Positions 8,797-18,826 of a stretch of 64,000 nucleotides of DNA are shown here, one piece after another (within the stretch, counting starts at the first letter, position 1; each line of letters starts with the position of its first letter). The position numbers were made by a program, and so were the translations under genes. The notes under the pieces were generated by a model. The model had not been told where the DNA came from. It saw only the letters and a list, made by a program, of their open reading frames with translations, and made no database searches. The stretch comes from Pseudomonas khavaziana (GTDB lineage Bacteria; Pseudomonadota; Gammaproteobacteria; Pseudomonadales; Pseudomonadaceae), in NCBI RefSeq assembly GCF_019145205.1, contig NZ_JAHSTT010000001.1, forward strand, positions 62,001 through 126,000. The letters run 5' to 3'.

Positions 8797-8879
8797 ATCG
8801 GGAGCAAGCCCCCTCTCACATTTGATCGTATTCATTCTGTTGGAATGCGTTCAAATGTGAGAGGGGGCTTGCTCCCGAT
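8797..8879. repeat. Tail-to-tail REP pair forming a 29-bp perfect stem
   Basis: Two copies of the GTGGGAGGGGGCTTGCTCCC family lie in the orientation opposite to the other doublets here. Positions 8797-8825 are the exact reverse complement of 8851-8879. A second 7-bp stem (8827-8833 with 8843-8849, one G-T pair) forms inside. The RNA would be a very stable hairpin 16 bases after the garD stop, a likely transcript end or mRNA 3' stabiliser. Confidence 0.85.
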
Positions 8880-8955
8880 AGCGGTAGACCAGACGACACG
8901 GGCTGCATGGCTTATCATTAGCCAACTAACGACGCCCACCAAGGTTCTCCCCGGC

Positions 8956-9897
8956 ATGCTGGCAATCTTCCTTACCACCCTCACCATCACCGCGCCGGTG
9001 TTTGCCATGCTGTTTCTTGGTGTGCTGCTCAAGCGCATCAACTGGATCAACGACAACTTTATCCACACCGCGTCGTCCCTGGTGTTCAACGTCACCATGC
9101 CGGCGCTGCTGTTCCTGGGCATCCTGCATGCCGACCTGCACGCGGCACTCAAGCCGGGTTTGCTGATCTATTTTGCCGTCGCCACCTTGGCGAGCTTTGC
9201 TTTGGCCTGGGGCTGGGCGATCTTTCGTTGCAAGCGCGAAGACCGTGGGATCTATACCCAAGGCGCGTTTCGTGGCAACAATGGCGTGATCGGCCTGGCG
9301 CTGGCGGCCAGCATGTACGGCGACTACGGCATCTCCCTCGGCGCGATCCTCGCGGCGCTGGTGATCCTGTTCTACAACACGCTGTCGACCATTGTGTTGG
9401 CGGTGTACAGCCCGGTGATCAAGTCCGACCCATGGAGCATCTTTAAGAGCGTGGTGGCCAACCCGCTGATCATCAGCGTGATCGTCGCCGCGCCGTTCGC
9501 TTACTTCCAGATCGGCCTGCCCGGCTGGTTGGAAAAATCCCTGCAGTACCTATCGGATACCACGCTTCCGTTGGCGTTGATCTGCATCGGCGGCACCTTG
9601 TCCCTGGCGGCACTGCGCAAAAGCGGCAACATGGCGCTGAGCGCAAGCTTGATGAAGATGGTCTGGCTACCGGTAATCGCGACCCTGGGCGCCTGGCTAT
9701 TGGGGTTCCGCGGGCCGGAGCTGGGCATCCTGTTCCTGTACTTCGGCGCGCCGACCGCCGCCGCGAGCTTCGTGATGGCCAGGGCGGCGCAAGGTAATCA
9801 CGAGCTGGCGGCGGCGATCATTGTGATCACCACGCTGATGGCGGCGGTGACCACCAATATCGGGATCTTCGTGTTGCAGGCCGGTGGCTGGATCTAG
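8956..9897 (+). CDS. AEC (auxin efflux carrier) family transporter
   Basis: A 313-residue inner-membrane protein with about ten hydrophobic segments and the split helices of the AEC family. It begins MLAIFLTTLTITAPVFAMLFLGVLLKR and contains FNVTMPALLFLGI, QGAFRGNNGVIGLALA (discontinuous helix) and LPLALICIGGTLSLAAL. ATG 8956 is used because longer in-frame starts run into the upstream REP element and add a hydrophilic, non-family N-terminus. AEC members export or exchange organic anions such as malate; the substrate is not evident. Its TAG stop overlaps the stop of the convergent next gene inside a shared CTAG. Confidence 0.85.
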   Translation: MLAIFLTTLTITAPVFAMLFLGVLLKRINWINDNFIHTASSLVFNVTMPALLFLGILHADLHAALKPGLLIYFAVATLASFALAWGWAIFRCKREDRGIYTQGAFRGNNGVIGLALAASMYGDYGISLGAILAALVILFYNTLSTIVLAVYSPVIKSDPWSIFKSVVANPLIISVIVAAPFAYFQIGLPGWLEKSLQYLSDTTLPLALICIGGTLSLAALRKSGNMALSASLMKMVWLPVIATLGAWLLGFRGPELGILFLYFGAPTAAASFVMARAAQGNHELAAAIIVITTLMAAVTTNIGIFVLQAGGWI

Positions 9898-10274
9898 GCG
9901 TCTTGCTGATAGCTGTCGATCACTTCCTGCGCGGCCCGAAATGCGTCAATCGCCGCCGGCACCCCCGCATACACCGCGCAATGCAGCAACGCTTCGCGTA
10001 TCTCTTCGACTGTGCAGCCATTGTTCAAGGCACCACGGACGTGGCCCTTGAGTTCCTGCGGGCACTTGAGGGCGGTCAGGGCCGCGAGGGTAATAAGGCT
10101 ACGGGTTTTGAGCGGCAAGCCTTCGCGGTTCCACACGCTGCCCCACGCGTGCTCGTTGACGAAGTCCTGCAGTGGCTGGGTGAACGCCGTGGCATTGCCC
10201 AGGGCGCGGTCGACGAACACATCGCCCATGACTTGGCGGCGCACTTCAACCCCAGGCTTTTTCTGATCGGTCAT
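9894..10274 (-). CDS. Carboxymuconolactone decarboxylase family protein
   Basis: A 126-residue AhpD-like fold protein similar to PcaC (4-carboxymuconolactone decarboxylase). It has the helical core GLPLKTRSLITLAALTALKCPQELKGHVRGALNNGCTVEEIREALLHCAVYAGVPAAIDAF. The family's catalytic or proton-relay region is the EL..H segment in PQELKGHVRGAL. There is no CxxC pair, so a peroxidase role is unlikely. The start codon overlaps the stop of the exchanger gene upstream by 4 bases, which indicates coupling. No protocatechuate-pathway genes are nearby, so involvement in that pathway is doubtful. Confidence 0.8.
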   Translation of the reverse strand: MTDQKKPGVEVRRQVMGDVFVDRALGNATAFTQPLQDFVNEHAWGSVWNREGLPLKTRSLITLAALTALKCPQELKGHVRGALNNGCTVEEIREALLHCAVYAGVPAAIDAFRAAQEVIDSYQQDA

Positions 10275-11365
10275 TGCGATTCCCTCTTGTGTTGGCGATG
10301 CCAGGCGCGCAGCGAGGTCAACAACAGCAAAACCACCAGCGCCGGCAGGACGTAATGCAACATCAGTTGTTCAAGCTTGTTGGCCAGGGGCATGCCGGTG
10401 GTGAAGGCCATCACATGCAGGCCGTACGCCAGATATAGCCCCAGCAGCACCAGCCCTTCGATACGCGTCACGCGGTAGCCGGTATAAAACACCGGCAGGC
10501 ACAGGACGATGGCACCGAGCATCACCGGCAAATCGAAGTCCAGGGCATTGGGTGATACCGACAGCGGCGACGGCGCCACCAGCGCGGTAAAGCCCAGCAC
10601 GCCCAGCAGGTTGAACAGGTTGCTGCCGATCACGTTGCCCACCGCAATTTCCCGTTCGCCCCGCAAGGCGGCGATCAGTGATGTGGCGAGGCAGGGCAGC
10701 GAGGTGCCCACGCCGATCAGCGTCAGGCCGATGACCCGCTCCGATAAGCCCAGGTCGCCCGCCACGTCCACCGCTGCGCCGAGCAGCAGGTGCCCGGCCA
10801 ATACCAATATCAGCAGCCCGCCGAGCATCAGCAACACGCTGCTCAGCCAGGGCGCCTTAGTGACGGTGTCCAGGCTTCGCGGGCGGCGCGAATGGCGCGT
10901 CTGGTAATGCAGCACGCCCAGGTAGGCCAACAGCGCCACCAGCAATACGCCGCCATCCAATGGCGTGAGTATTTCGTTGGCCGCCAGGATAAACACCAGC
11001 AGGCCGGCGAAGATCATCACCGGAATATCCACGCGCACCAGTTGCCGCGATACGCGCAAGGGAATGATCAGCGCCGACAGGCCCAGGGTGACGAGGATAT
11101 TGAAGATACTGCTGCCAATCACACTGCCTACGGCAATGTCGGTATTGCCGGCCAATGTGGCCTGCAGGCTGACGGCCATCTGCGGCGCGCTGCTGCCGAA
11201 GGCGACCACGCTCAAGCCGATGATCAGCGGTCGCACCTTGAGGCTGGCTGCCAGGCGCACGGCGGCGCGTACCAGGATCTCGGCGCCGACGATCAACAGC
11301 AGCAAGCCGCCGACCAGTTCGAGCAGGCTCCAGGGCGAAAGGGCATTCAATCCAAAAATACTCAA
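10271..11365 (-). CDS. CaCA-family (YrbG-like) cation exchanger with substituted ion-binding glutamates
   Basis: A 364-residue membrane protein made of two homologous halves of about five helices each. The paired alpha-repeats are visible: GLSVVAFGSSAPQMAVSLQATLAGNTDIAVGSVIGSSIFNILVTLG (alpha-1) and a second copy containing GVGTSLPCLATSLIAALRGE then IAVGNVIGSNLFNLLGVLG (alpha-2). In calcium/sodium exchangers the TSxPE glutamates of both repeats bind Ca2+; here they are Gln and Cys. Transport of another cation, or a changed mechanism, is therefore possible. It is cotranscribed with the following small gene through a 4-base overlap. The family call is firm, the Ca2+ function is not. Confidence 0.85.
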   Translation of the reverse strand: MSIFGLNALSPWSLLELVGGLLLLIVGAEILVRAAVRLAASLKVRPLIIGLSVVAFGSSAPQMAVSLQATLAGNTDIAVGSVIGSSIFNILVTLGLSALIIPLRVSRQLVRVDIPVMIFAGLLVFILAANEILTPLDGGVLLVALLAYLGVLHYQTRHSRRPRSLDTVTKAPWLSSVLLMLGGLLILVLAGHLLLGAAVDVAGDLGLSERVIGLTLIGVGTSLPCLATSLIAALRGEREIAVGNVIGSNLFNLLGVLGFTALVAPSPLSVSPNALDFDLPVMLGAIVLCLPVFYTGYRVTRIEGLVLLGLYLAYGLHVMAFTTGMPLANKLEQLMLHYVLPALVVLLLLTSLRAWHRQHKRESQ

Positions 11366-11376
11366 GGTGGCCTCAA

Positions 11377-11748
11377 TCAGTTGTTCAGGGCTTGCACGCG
11401 CACCCGTGCGGTGCCGCTGCCCAGCATCCGCAGTTGCTCGGCAGCCTTGCGGGAAACGTCGATCAGGCGCCCACGGGTGTGCGGGCCGCGGTCATTGATG
11501 CGCAGCACCACCGATCGGTCATTGTCGAGATTGGTCACCTTGACCTGGGTGCCGAAGGGCAGGCGCCTGTGGGCGGCGGTCAGGGCGTTCTGGTTGAAAG
11601 GTTCACCACTGGCGGTTCGCTTGCCATGGTGCTTGGCGCCGTAATAGGAGGCGGTGCCGGTTTCATCGTAGCCTTTGGGGTCGATGAGGCCGCTGGCGCA
11701 ACCGGCCAGCAGGGAGGACAGGGCCAGGAGGCCGAGTAGACGCTTCAT
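11377..11748 (-). CDS. Small RlpA-like (double-psi beta-barrel) lipoprotein
   Basis: A 123-residue lipoprotein. The signal peptide MKRLLGLLALSSLLAGC ends in a lipobox LAGC, so Cys17 should be lipidated. The rest is a double-psi beta-barrel domain of the septal-ring RlpA family: TGTASYYGAKHHGKRTASGEPFNQNALTAAHRRLPFGTQVKVTNLDNDRSVVLRINDRGPHTRGRLIDVSRKAAEQL. The Asp of INDRGP is the family's putative catalytic acid. Full-length RlpA also has a C-terminal SPOR domain, which is absent, so this is a short paralogue rather than RlpA proper. It sits 11 bases upstream of the exchanger gene and may head that operon. Confidence 0.85.
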   Translation of the reverse strand: MKRLLGLLALSSLLAGCASGLIDPKGYDETGTASYYGAKHHGKRTASGEPFNQNALTAAHRRLPFGTQVKVTNLDNDRSVVLRINDRGPHTRGRLIDVSRKAAEQLRMLGSGTARVRVQALNN

Positions 11749-11789
11749 TGTCAGGACATCCCCAATGAAAAATGTGGAGAGGGGGCATA

Positions 11790-11881
11790 TGTGGGAGGGG
11801 GCTTGCTCCCGATAGCGGTGAAGCAGTCAATACATGTGTTGACTGAAACACCCTCATCGGGAGCAAGCCCCCTCCCACACA
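11790..11881. repeat. REP doublet, GTGGGAGGGGGCTTGCTCCCGAT family
   Basis: Head-to-head arms TGTGGGAGGGGGCTTGCTCC (from 11790) and GGAGCAAGCCCCCTCCCACA (to 11881) enclose a spacer with its own inverted repeat, AGTCAA/TTGACT. It lies between the RlpA-like lipoprotein gene start and the gatB stop. Confidence 0.9.
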
Positions 11882-11924
11882 GGTGGAGCCAGACCTTGAA
11901 GTCTGCTCCAACCATTCACCGCAA

Positions 11925-13370
11925 TCAGCCTTCGAGTTTGCTTTTAAGCAGTTCATTCACCTGTTGCGGGTTGGCTTTGCCCTTGGAGGCTTTCATCGCC
12001 TGGCCGACAAAGAAACCGAACATCTTGCCGCGCTTGGCTTCGTCTGCCGCGCGGTATTGCTCGACCTGTTCGGCATTCGCCGCGAGCATCTCATCGAGCA
12101 CGGCCGAGATGGCGCCGCTGTCGGTGACTTGCTTGAGGCCGCGCTTGTCGATGATCTCATCGGCGCTGCCTTCACCTGCGGCCATGGCTTCGAACACCGT
12201 CTTGGCGATCTTGCCGGAGATGGTGTTGTCCTTGATGCGCAGCAGCATGCCGCCCAGTTGTTCGGCCGTGACCGGCGCTTCGTCGATTTCCAGGCCCTGT
12301 TTGTTCAACAGGCTGCCCAGCTCAACCATCACCCAGTTGGCCGCCAGCTTGGCGTCGCCGGCAATGCCTACGACTTTCTCGAAGTAGTTGGCTTGCTCAC
12401 GGCTGGAAGCCAATACGCTGGCATCGTAGATCGACAATCCGAACTGTTCCTGGAAACGCTCGCGTTTCTGCTGTGGCAGTTCCGGCAGGGTGGCGCGGAT
12501 GTCATTGAGGAACGAGTCCTCAAGCACCACCGGCAACAGGTCCGGATCGGGGAAGTAACGGTAGTCGTTGGCTTCCTCTTTGCTGCGCATGGCGCGGGTT
12601 TCGTCTTTGTTCGGATCGTACAGGCGGGTTTGCTGGATCACCTTGCCGCCGTCCTCGATCAGTTCGATCTGGCGACGCACTTCGCTGTTGATCGCCTTCT
12701 CAATGAAACGGAACGAGTTGACGTTCTTGATCTCGCAGCGGGTGCCGAACTCGACCTGGCCCTTTGGCCGGATCGACACGTTGCAGTCGCAGCGCAGCGA
12801 GCCTTCAGCCATGTTGCCGTCGCAGATGCCCAGGTAGCGCACCAGCGCGTGAATGGTCTTGACGTAGGCCACGGCTTCCTTGGCGCTGCGCATGTCCGGC
12901 TCGGAGACGATCTCCAGCAACGGCGTGCCGGCGCGGTTCAGGTCGATACCGGTGGCGCCCGGGAATTCTTCGTGCAGGCTCTTGCCGGCGTCTTCTTCCA
13001 GGTGGGCACGGGTTACGCCGACACGCTTGATGGTGCCGTCTTCCAGTGCGATGTCCAGGTGGCCCTTGCCGACAATCGGCAACTCCATCTGGCTGATCTG
13101 GTAACCCTTGGGCAGGTCCGGATAGAAGTAGTTCTTGCGTGCGAACACGTTGTGCTGGCCGATCTCGGCGTCAATTGCCAAGCCGAACATCACGGCCATG
13201 CGCACCGCTTCCTGGTTCAGCACCGGCAGCACGCCGGGCATGCCCAGGTCGACCAGGCTGGCCTGGGTGTTGGGCTCGGACCCGAACGTGGTGGCACTAC
13301 CGGAGAAAATCTTCGATTGGGTGGCGAGCTGGGTATGAATCTCCAGCCCGATCACAACTTCCCATTGCAT
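11925..13370 (-). CDS. gatB: Asp/Glu-tRNA amidotransferase subunit B
   Basis: GatB is the kinase/tRNA-binding subunit of the heterotrimeric GatCAB, which converts misacylated Glu-tRNA(Gln) or Asp-tRNA(Asn) to the amide form in the cytoplasm. The 481-residue protein starts [24 protein letters not shown]. It has the kinase core ([47 protein letters not shown]), the helical domain, and the C-terminal YqeY-like tail ([15 protein letters not shown]). ATG 13370 has GGAGAACACT in front and lies 10 bases after the gatA stop; a longer open frame upstream overlaps gatA and is rejected. It is the last gene of gatCAB. Confidence 0.97.
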   Translation of the reverse strand: MQWEVVIGLEIHTQLATQSKIFSGSATTFGSEPNTQASLVDLGMPGVLPVLNQEAVRMAVMFGLAIDAEIGQHNVFARKNYFYPDLPKGYQISQMELPIVGKGHLDIALEDGTIKRVGVTRAHLEEDAGKSLHEEFPGATGIDLNRAGTPLLEIVSEPDMRSAKEAVAYVKTIHALVRYLGICDGNMAEGSLRCDCNVSIRPKGQVEFGTRCEIKNVNSFRFIEKAINSEVRRQIELIEDGGKVIQQTRLYDPNKDETRAMRSKEEANDYRYFPDPDLLPVVLEDSFLNDIRATLPELPQQKRERFQEQFGLSIYDASVLASSREQANYFEKVVGIAGDAKLAANWVMVELGSLLNKQGLEIDEAPVTAEQLGGMLLRIKDNTISGKIAKTVFEAMAAGEGSADEIIDKRGLKQVTDSGAISAVLDEMLAANAEQVEQYRAADEAKRGKMFGFFVGQAMKASKGKANPQQVNELLKSKLEG

Positions 13371-13380
13371 AGTGTTCTCC

Positions 13381-14832
13381 TCAGAAGCCGGTAGGGGTGC
13401 GGGTGTGCCAGTCGGTGTGCAACTGGTACTGGTGCGCCACATTGAGCAGGCGGCCTTCCTGGAAATACGGGGCGAGCAATTGCACGCCGACCGGCAGGCC
13501 ATCGACGAAACCGGCGGGCATGGACAAGCCCGGCAAGCCCGCGAGGTTGGCGGTGATGGTGTAGAGGTCTTCCAGGTACTCGGCAATCGGGTCGCCGGTC
13601 TTGGCGCCGATCTTCCAGGCCGGGTTTGGCGTGGTTGGGCCGAGGATCACATCGACTTCTTCGAAGGCAGCCATGAAATCGTTCTTGATCAGGCGACGGA
13701 TCTTTTGCGCCTTGAGGTAGTACGCGTCGTAGTAGCCGGCCGACAGGGCGTAGGCACCGACCATGATCCGGCGCTGGACTTCACTGCCGAAGCCTTCGCC
13801 GCGGGAGCGTTTGTACAGGTCGGTCAGGTCCTTGGGGTTTTCGCAGCGATAGCCGAAGCGCACGCCGTCGAAGCGCGACAGGTTGGAGGAAGCTTCTGCC
13901 GGCGCGATCACGTAGTAAGCGGGAATCGCGTGCTGGTTGTTCGGCAGGCTGATTTCCTTGATCACCGCGCCGAGCTTTTCCAGCTCCTTGATGCTGTTTT
14001 GCACCAGGTCGGCGATGCGCGGGTCGAGGCCGGCGCTGAAATACTCTTTCGGCACGCCAATGCGCAGGCCCTTGATCGAGGTGTTCAGGCTGGCGCTGTA
14101 GTCCGGCACTGGCTCATCGATGCTGGTGGAGTCCTGTTTATCAAACCCTGCCATGCCTTGTAACAATATCGCGCAGTCTTCGGCAGTGCGTGCCAACGGG
14201 CCGCCCTGATCCAGGCTGGAAGCGTAGGCGATCATGCCCCAGCGGGAAACGCGACCGTAGGTCGGTTTCAGGCCGGTGAGGTTGGTGAAGGCTGCCGGCT
14301 GGCGGATCGAGCCACCGGTGTCAGTCGCGGTGGCAGCCGGGAGGAAGCGCGCGGCAACGGCCGCGGCCGAACCACCGGACGAGCCGCCGGGCACGTGCGC
14401 AAGATTCCACGGGTTTTTCACCGCGCCGTAGTAGCTCGACTCGTTGGCCGAACCCATGGCGAACTCGTCCATGTTGGTCTTGCCCAGGGTCACGGCCCCG
14501 GCAGCGGCCAGCTTGGCGACCACGGTGGCGTCGTAGGGCGCTTTGAAGTTGTCGAGCATCTTCGAGCCGCAACTGGTGCGAATGCCCTGGGTGCAGAACA
14601 GGTCTTTGTGGGCGATCGGAGCGCCCAGCAGTGCGCCATTTTCACCGTTGGCGCGACGGGCGTCGGCGGCCTTGGCCTGGCTCAATGCCAGCTCCTGGGT
14701 GAGGCTGATGAAGCTGTTGACCTTGGGATCGTGCTCGGCGATACGCGCCAGCAGGGTCTGGGTCAGCTCTTCGGAAGAAAACTTTTTGTCGGCGAGACCG
14801 CGGGCGATCTCGGCCAGAGTCATGTGATGCAT
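13381..14832 (-). CDS. gatA: Asp/Glu-tRNA amidotransferase subunit A
   Basis: GatA is the glutaminase (amidase-signature) subunit that frees ammonia from Gln for GatB. The 483-residue sequence carries the full amidase signature: catalytic Lys in [14 protein letters not shown] (about residue 77), cis-Ser and nucleophile Ser in [36 protein letters not shown] (about residues 150-180). The reading frame can also start at ATG 14823 ([10 protein letters not shown]), three codons later; neither has a strong ribosome site. It lies 16 bases after gatC. Confidence 0.97.
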   Translation of the reverse strand: MHHMTLAEIARGLADKKFSSEELTQTLLARIAEHDPKVNSFISLTQELALSQAKAADARRANGENGALLGAPIAHKDLFCTQGIRTSCGSKMLDNFKAPYDATVVAKLAAAGAVTLGKTNMDEFAMGSANESSYYGAVKNPWNLAHVPGGSSGGSAAAVAARFLPAATATDTGGSIRQPAAFTNLTGLKPTYGRVSRWGMIAYASSLDQGGPLARTAEDCAILLQGMAGFDKQDSTSIDEPVPDYSASLNTSIKGLRIGVPKEYFSAGLDPRIADLVQNSIKELEKLGAVIKEISLPNNQHAIPAYYVIAPAEASSNLSRFDGVRFGYRCENPKDLTDLYKRSRGEGFGSEVQRRIMVGAYALSAGYYDAYYLKAQKIRRLIKNDFMAAFEEVDVILGPTTPNPAWKIGAKTGDPIAEYLEDLYTITANLAGLPGLSMPAGFVDGLPVGVQLLAPYFQEGRLLNVAHQYQLHTDWHTRTPTGF

Positions 14833-14848
14833 GAAAGGCTCTTTCCCT

Positions 14849-15136
14849 TTAGTCGATGACTTTCGGAACCAGGTACAGGCCGTTTTCGACCGCTGGCGCG
14901 ATGGACTGGTAGGCCTCGCGATTATTTCGCTCGGTCACAACGTCTGCGCGCAGGCGCTGGCTGGCTTCCAGCGGGTGAGCCAGGGGCTCGATACCGTCGG
15001 TATTCACGGCCTGCATTTGGTCAACCAGCCCGAGAATGCTGTTCAGGGCTGCGGTGGTCTGTGGAAGATCGGCATCATTCAGGCCAAGCGAGGCCAGATG
15101 TGCGATTTTTTCCACGTCGGAGCGTTCAAGCGCCAT
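14849..15136 (-). CDS. gatC: Asp/Glu-tRNA amidotransferase subunit C
   Basis: A 95-residue GatC, the belt-like subunit that stabilises the GatA-GatB complex. The family N-terminus is [25 protein letters not shown], followed by [27 protein letters not shown] and the conserved C-terminal stretch [16 protein letters not shown]. The gene heads gatCAB, with ATG 15136 preceded by GGAGAATCCC. The 210-base gap to mreB on the other side must hold both divergent promoters; I could not assign them confidently. Confidence 0.96.
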   Translation of the reverse strand: MALERSDVEKIAHLASLGLNDADLPQTTAALNSILGLVDQMQAVNTDGIEPLAHPLEASQRLRADVVTERNNREAYQSIAPAVENGLYLVPKVID

Positions 15137-15334
15137 GGGATTCTCCAGTGGAAAACAGAACGGAGGGCGTCCGTGTGTTAGATTGTCGGAACACTACCGC
15201 ATTTCTACGGTCATATGGCCGCGATTGTGGGGGTTGGTGCACAGAAAGTCGGCCAATTTAGCACATTGGCGCCTTGCCCAAAATCCCTGTCGTTGTTAGA
15301 GTTTGCCGCACTTTTTTACCCACGCGTTGCCTAG

Positions 15335-16384
<1,050 letters not shown>

Positions 16385-16413
16385 GATCGCCTGGATGGTT
16401 CGTGCTTGGTCGG

Positions 16414-16439
16414 CAGGCAGCACTTTGCAGTGCTGCCTG
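16414..16439 (+). terminator. Strong hairpin between mreB and mreC (attenuator candidate)
   Basis: CAGGCAGCACT (16414-16424) pairs perfectly with AGTGCTGCCTG (16429-16439) over a TTGC loop. Only an interrupted T-rich stretch follows (TTGGCGTTTATCTTCTT), so it is a weak terminator, a pause or an RNA-stability element rather than an efficient stop. Confidence 0.55.
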
Positions 16440-16523
16440 TTGGCGTTTATCTTCTTCAATCTGCATCCAGGCCGGTTTGATGCCGTATGAATAAAGAGAA
16501 CATTTGCCTGGGAGGAGCGGCCT

Positions 16524-17621
16524 ATTAAACCGCTTTTCGCCAAAGGCCCCTCATTGGGCGTGCGCTTATTGGTGCTGGTCGTGCTTTCGGTCGCGCTGAT
16601 GGTGGTCGATGCCCGCTTTGCACTGCTCAAGCCTGTGCGTAGCCAGATGTCGCTGGTGTTGATGCAGACCTACTGGATCACCGACCTGCCGCAACGTCTC
16701 TACCAGGGCGTGGCCAGCCAATTCGGCAGCCGCACCGAGCTGGTTGCCGAGAATGAAAAACTCAAGACTGAAAACCTCCTGTTGCAGGGGCGTATGCAGA
16801 AGCTGGCGGCCCTCACTGAGCAGAACGTTCGGCTGCGCGAGTTGCTCAACTCTTCGGCACTGGTCAACGAAAAGGTCGAAGTGGCCGAGTTGATCGGCAT
16901 GGACCCCAACCCCTTTACCCATCGCATCATCATCAACAAGGGTGAGCGTGACGGCGTGGTCCTTGGCCAGCCGGTGCTCGACGCCCGCGGCCTGATGGGC
17001 CAGGTGGTGGAGCTGATGCCCTACACCTCGCGGGTGTTACTGCTGACTGACACGACCCACAGCATTCCGGTGCAGGTCAACCGCAACGGTTTGCGTGCGA
17101 TTGCCAGCGGCACCGGTAACCCGGAACGCCTGGAATTGCGCCATGTGGCCGACACCGCGGATATCAAGGAAGGCGATTTGCTGGTCAGCTCCGGCCTGGG
17201 CCAGCGTTTTCCGGCAGGCTACCCGGTGGCGACGGTCAAGGAAGTGATCCACGATTCCGGCCAGCCGTTCGCTATTGTGCGGGCTGTACCGACTGCCGCC
17301 CTCAATCGCAGCCGCTACCTGCTGCTGGTGTTCAGCGACAATCGCACCCCGGAAGAGCGTGCCAACGACGCTGCCCAGGCCCAGGAAGCGCAAGACAAGC
17401 AGAACGGCACTGCGCCGGTCGTGCCGGCCACGGTGCCGAAACCAGCCTTCGTCGGCCCGCCAGCCCCTGCGGCCGCACCCGCTCCCGCAGCAGTGGCGCC
17501 TGTGGCAACGCCGGCCAAACCGCCGGCGCATAACGCCCGCCCGGCCAAGCCGGCTGCGGCCAAACCAGTGGCCACGACGCCAACCGCCGCTCCGGCCCCC
17601 ACGCGGCAGAGGGAGGAATAA
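16524..17621 (+). CDS. mreC: Rod shape-determining protein MreC, apparently with an ATT start codon
   Basis: MreC is a single-pass inner-membrane protein whose periplasmic part scaffolds the elongasome. Visible parts are a transmembrane helix (GVRLLVLVVLSVALMVVDARF), a coiled coil (ELVAENEKLKTENLLLQGRMQKLAALTEQNVRLRELL), two beta-barrel domains to about residue 270, and a long Pro/Ala-rich tail. No ATG or GTG precedes the helix in frame after the stop at 16488-16490. ATT 16524 has GGAGG eight bases upstream and gives an N-terminus reading (M)KPLFAKGPSLGVRL, 365 residues. The alternative TTG 16554 has no good ribosome site and trims the basic pre-helix segment. Confidence 0.9.
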   Translation: MKPLFAKGPSLGVRLLVLVVLSVALMVVDARFALLKPVRSQMSLVLMQTYWITDLPQRLYQGVASQFGSRTELVAENEKLKTENLLLQGRMQKLAALTEQNVRLRELLNSSALVNEKVEVAELIGMDPNPFTHRIIINKGERDGVVLGQPVLDARGLMGQVVELMPYTSRVLLLTDTTHSIPVQVNRNGLRAIASGTGNPERLELRHVADTADIKEGDLLVSSGLGQRFPAGYPVATVKEVIHDSGQPFAIVRAVPTAALNRSRYLLLVFSDNRTPEERANDAAQAQEAQDKQNGTAPVVPATVPKPAFVGPPAPAAAPAPAAVAPVATPAKPPAHNARPAKPAAAKPVATTPTAAPAPTRQREE

Positions 17622-18109
17622 TGGCCAGTACTCATTCGCGTAATGGCTGGATCGTCTGGCTGACCTTCGCCATTGGTCTGTTGCTGAGCGTTTCGCCATT
17701 GCCGCAATTCATGGAAATCCTGCGCCCGCTTTGGCTGGCCTTGCTGTTGGCGTTCTGGTCATTGAACCTGCCGCACAAGGTGGGCATGGTCACGGCGATG
17801 TGCCTGGGCTTGGCGGAAGATGTGCTCTATGGCACCTTGCTGGGCCAGAACGCGTTGATCCTCACCCTGATTACCTTCCTGGTGCTGTCGTTGCAGCAGC
17901 GCTTGCGCATGTTCCCGATGTGGCAGCAGTGCCTGGTGATCCTGGTGATATTCGGCCTGGCGCAGCTTGTCCAGTTATGGCTCAGCGCCTTGACCGTCAA
18001 TCGCCAGCCCACCCTGGCGTTGGTCTTGCCGGCCCTGGTCAGTGCCTTGCTGTGGCCTTGGATCAGTTTTGGCCTGCGTGGGCTGCGTCGTCGCTATAAA
18101 ATCAATTGA
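17621..18109 (+). CDS. mreD: Rod shape-determining protein MreD
   Basis: A 162-residue integral inner-membrane protein with about five hydrophobic helices, the smallest mre elongasome subunit. It reads [47 protein letters not shown], then [37 protein letters not shown], a pattern typical of MreD. The ATG shares one base with the mreC stop (TAATG), so translation is coupled. A basic C-terminus (GLRRRYKIN) would face the cytoplasm. Confidence 0.95.
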   Translation: MASTHSRNGWIVWLTFAIGLLLSVSPLPQFMEILRPLWLALLLAFWSLNLPHKVGMVTAMCLGLAEDVLYGTLLGQNALILTLITFLVLSLQQRLRMFPMWQQCLVILVIFGLAQLVQLWLSALTVNRQPTLALVLPALVSALLWPWISFGLRGLRRRYKIN

Positions 18110-18159
18110 ATGGTTGCGAGGCTCTGCCTGGTTATCGGACCCCACAGGGAGAGGCAGCA

Positions 18160-18756
18160 ATGAATTCGCTTTATCTGGCTTCGGGCTCACCGCGGCGACG
18201 TGAGCTGTTGACCCAGATCGGTGTGCCTTTCACCGTGGTCAGCGCCGCTATTGATGAAACACCTCTTAACCACGAACCTGCCGTTGCCTACGTCGAGCGC
18301 CTTGCGTGCGGCAAGGCCACGGCGGGTTTTGTTGCGCTTGGCCAAACCGCCGGCGTCTGCGTATTGGGTGCCGATACGGCTGTGATTATTGACGGCCGGA
18401 TCCTGGGCAAACCGGTGGACCAGGCCGACGCGCTGGCTATGCTGATGGCCCTTTCCGGCCGCGAGCATGAAGTGCTCACCGCGATTGCCCTCACCGACGG
18501 CCGGCGCTGCGAAACTCGATATGTAAGCAGTCTCGTACGTTTTCGCCAGGTCTCTGTCGAAGAGGCTACAACCTACTGGCACAGCGGCGAACCCCAGGAC
18601 AAGGCTGGCGGTTATGCTATCCAGGGCCTGGGTTCGGTATTCGTTGCCGGCCTCAATGGCAGTTATTCTGCAGTGGTTGGCCTGCCCGTGTGCGAAACCG
18701 CGCAACTGCTCGCCCAATTCGGCATACCCTGTTGGCAAAACCTTACCGTGCGCTGA
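18160..18756 (+). CDS. Maf-family nucleoside triphosphate pyrophosphatase
   Basis: A 198-residue Maf/Ham1-fold pyrophosphatase, probably of the YhdE (dTTP/UTP) type, that removes modified or unwanted nucleotides. Motifs: N-terminal [19 protein letters not shown] with the phosphate-binding [24 protein letters not shown] with the catalytic Asp, and [34 protein letters not shown] 18160 is chosen (GGGAGAGGCAGCA upstream). A start at 18106 would overlap mreD and add a non-family leader. In enterobacteria the same gene sits between mreD and rng. Confidence 0.93.
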   Translation: MNSLYLASGSPRRRELLTQIGVPFTVVSAAIDETPLNHEPAVAYVERLACGKATAGFVALGQTAGVCVLGADTAVIIDGRILGKPVDQADALAMLMALSGREHEVLTAIALTDGRRCETRYVSSLVRFRQVSVEEATTYWHSGEPQDKAGGYAIQGLGSVFVAGLNGSYSAVVGLPVCETAQLLAQFGIPCWQNLTVR

Positions 18757-18826
18757 ACGCCGTATTCCAGCGCCAAGCCTTGAGCGACCGGTCACTATTG
18801 TGAAAACGCCTGAACGAGACCCAGCC

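Noticed and set aside
11883..13394. A 503-codon plus-strand frame opposite gatB
   Set aside because: It mirrors the codon structure of gatB in the complementary frame and begins in a REP flank. The gatB product on the other strand is unambiguous.
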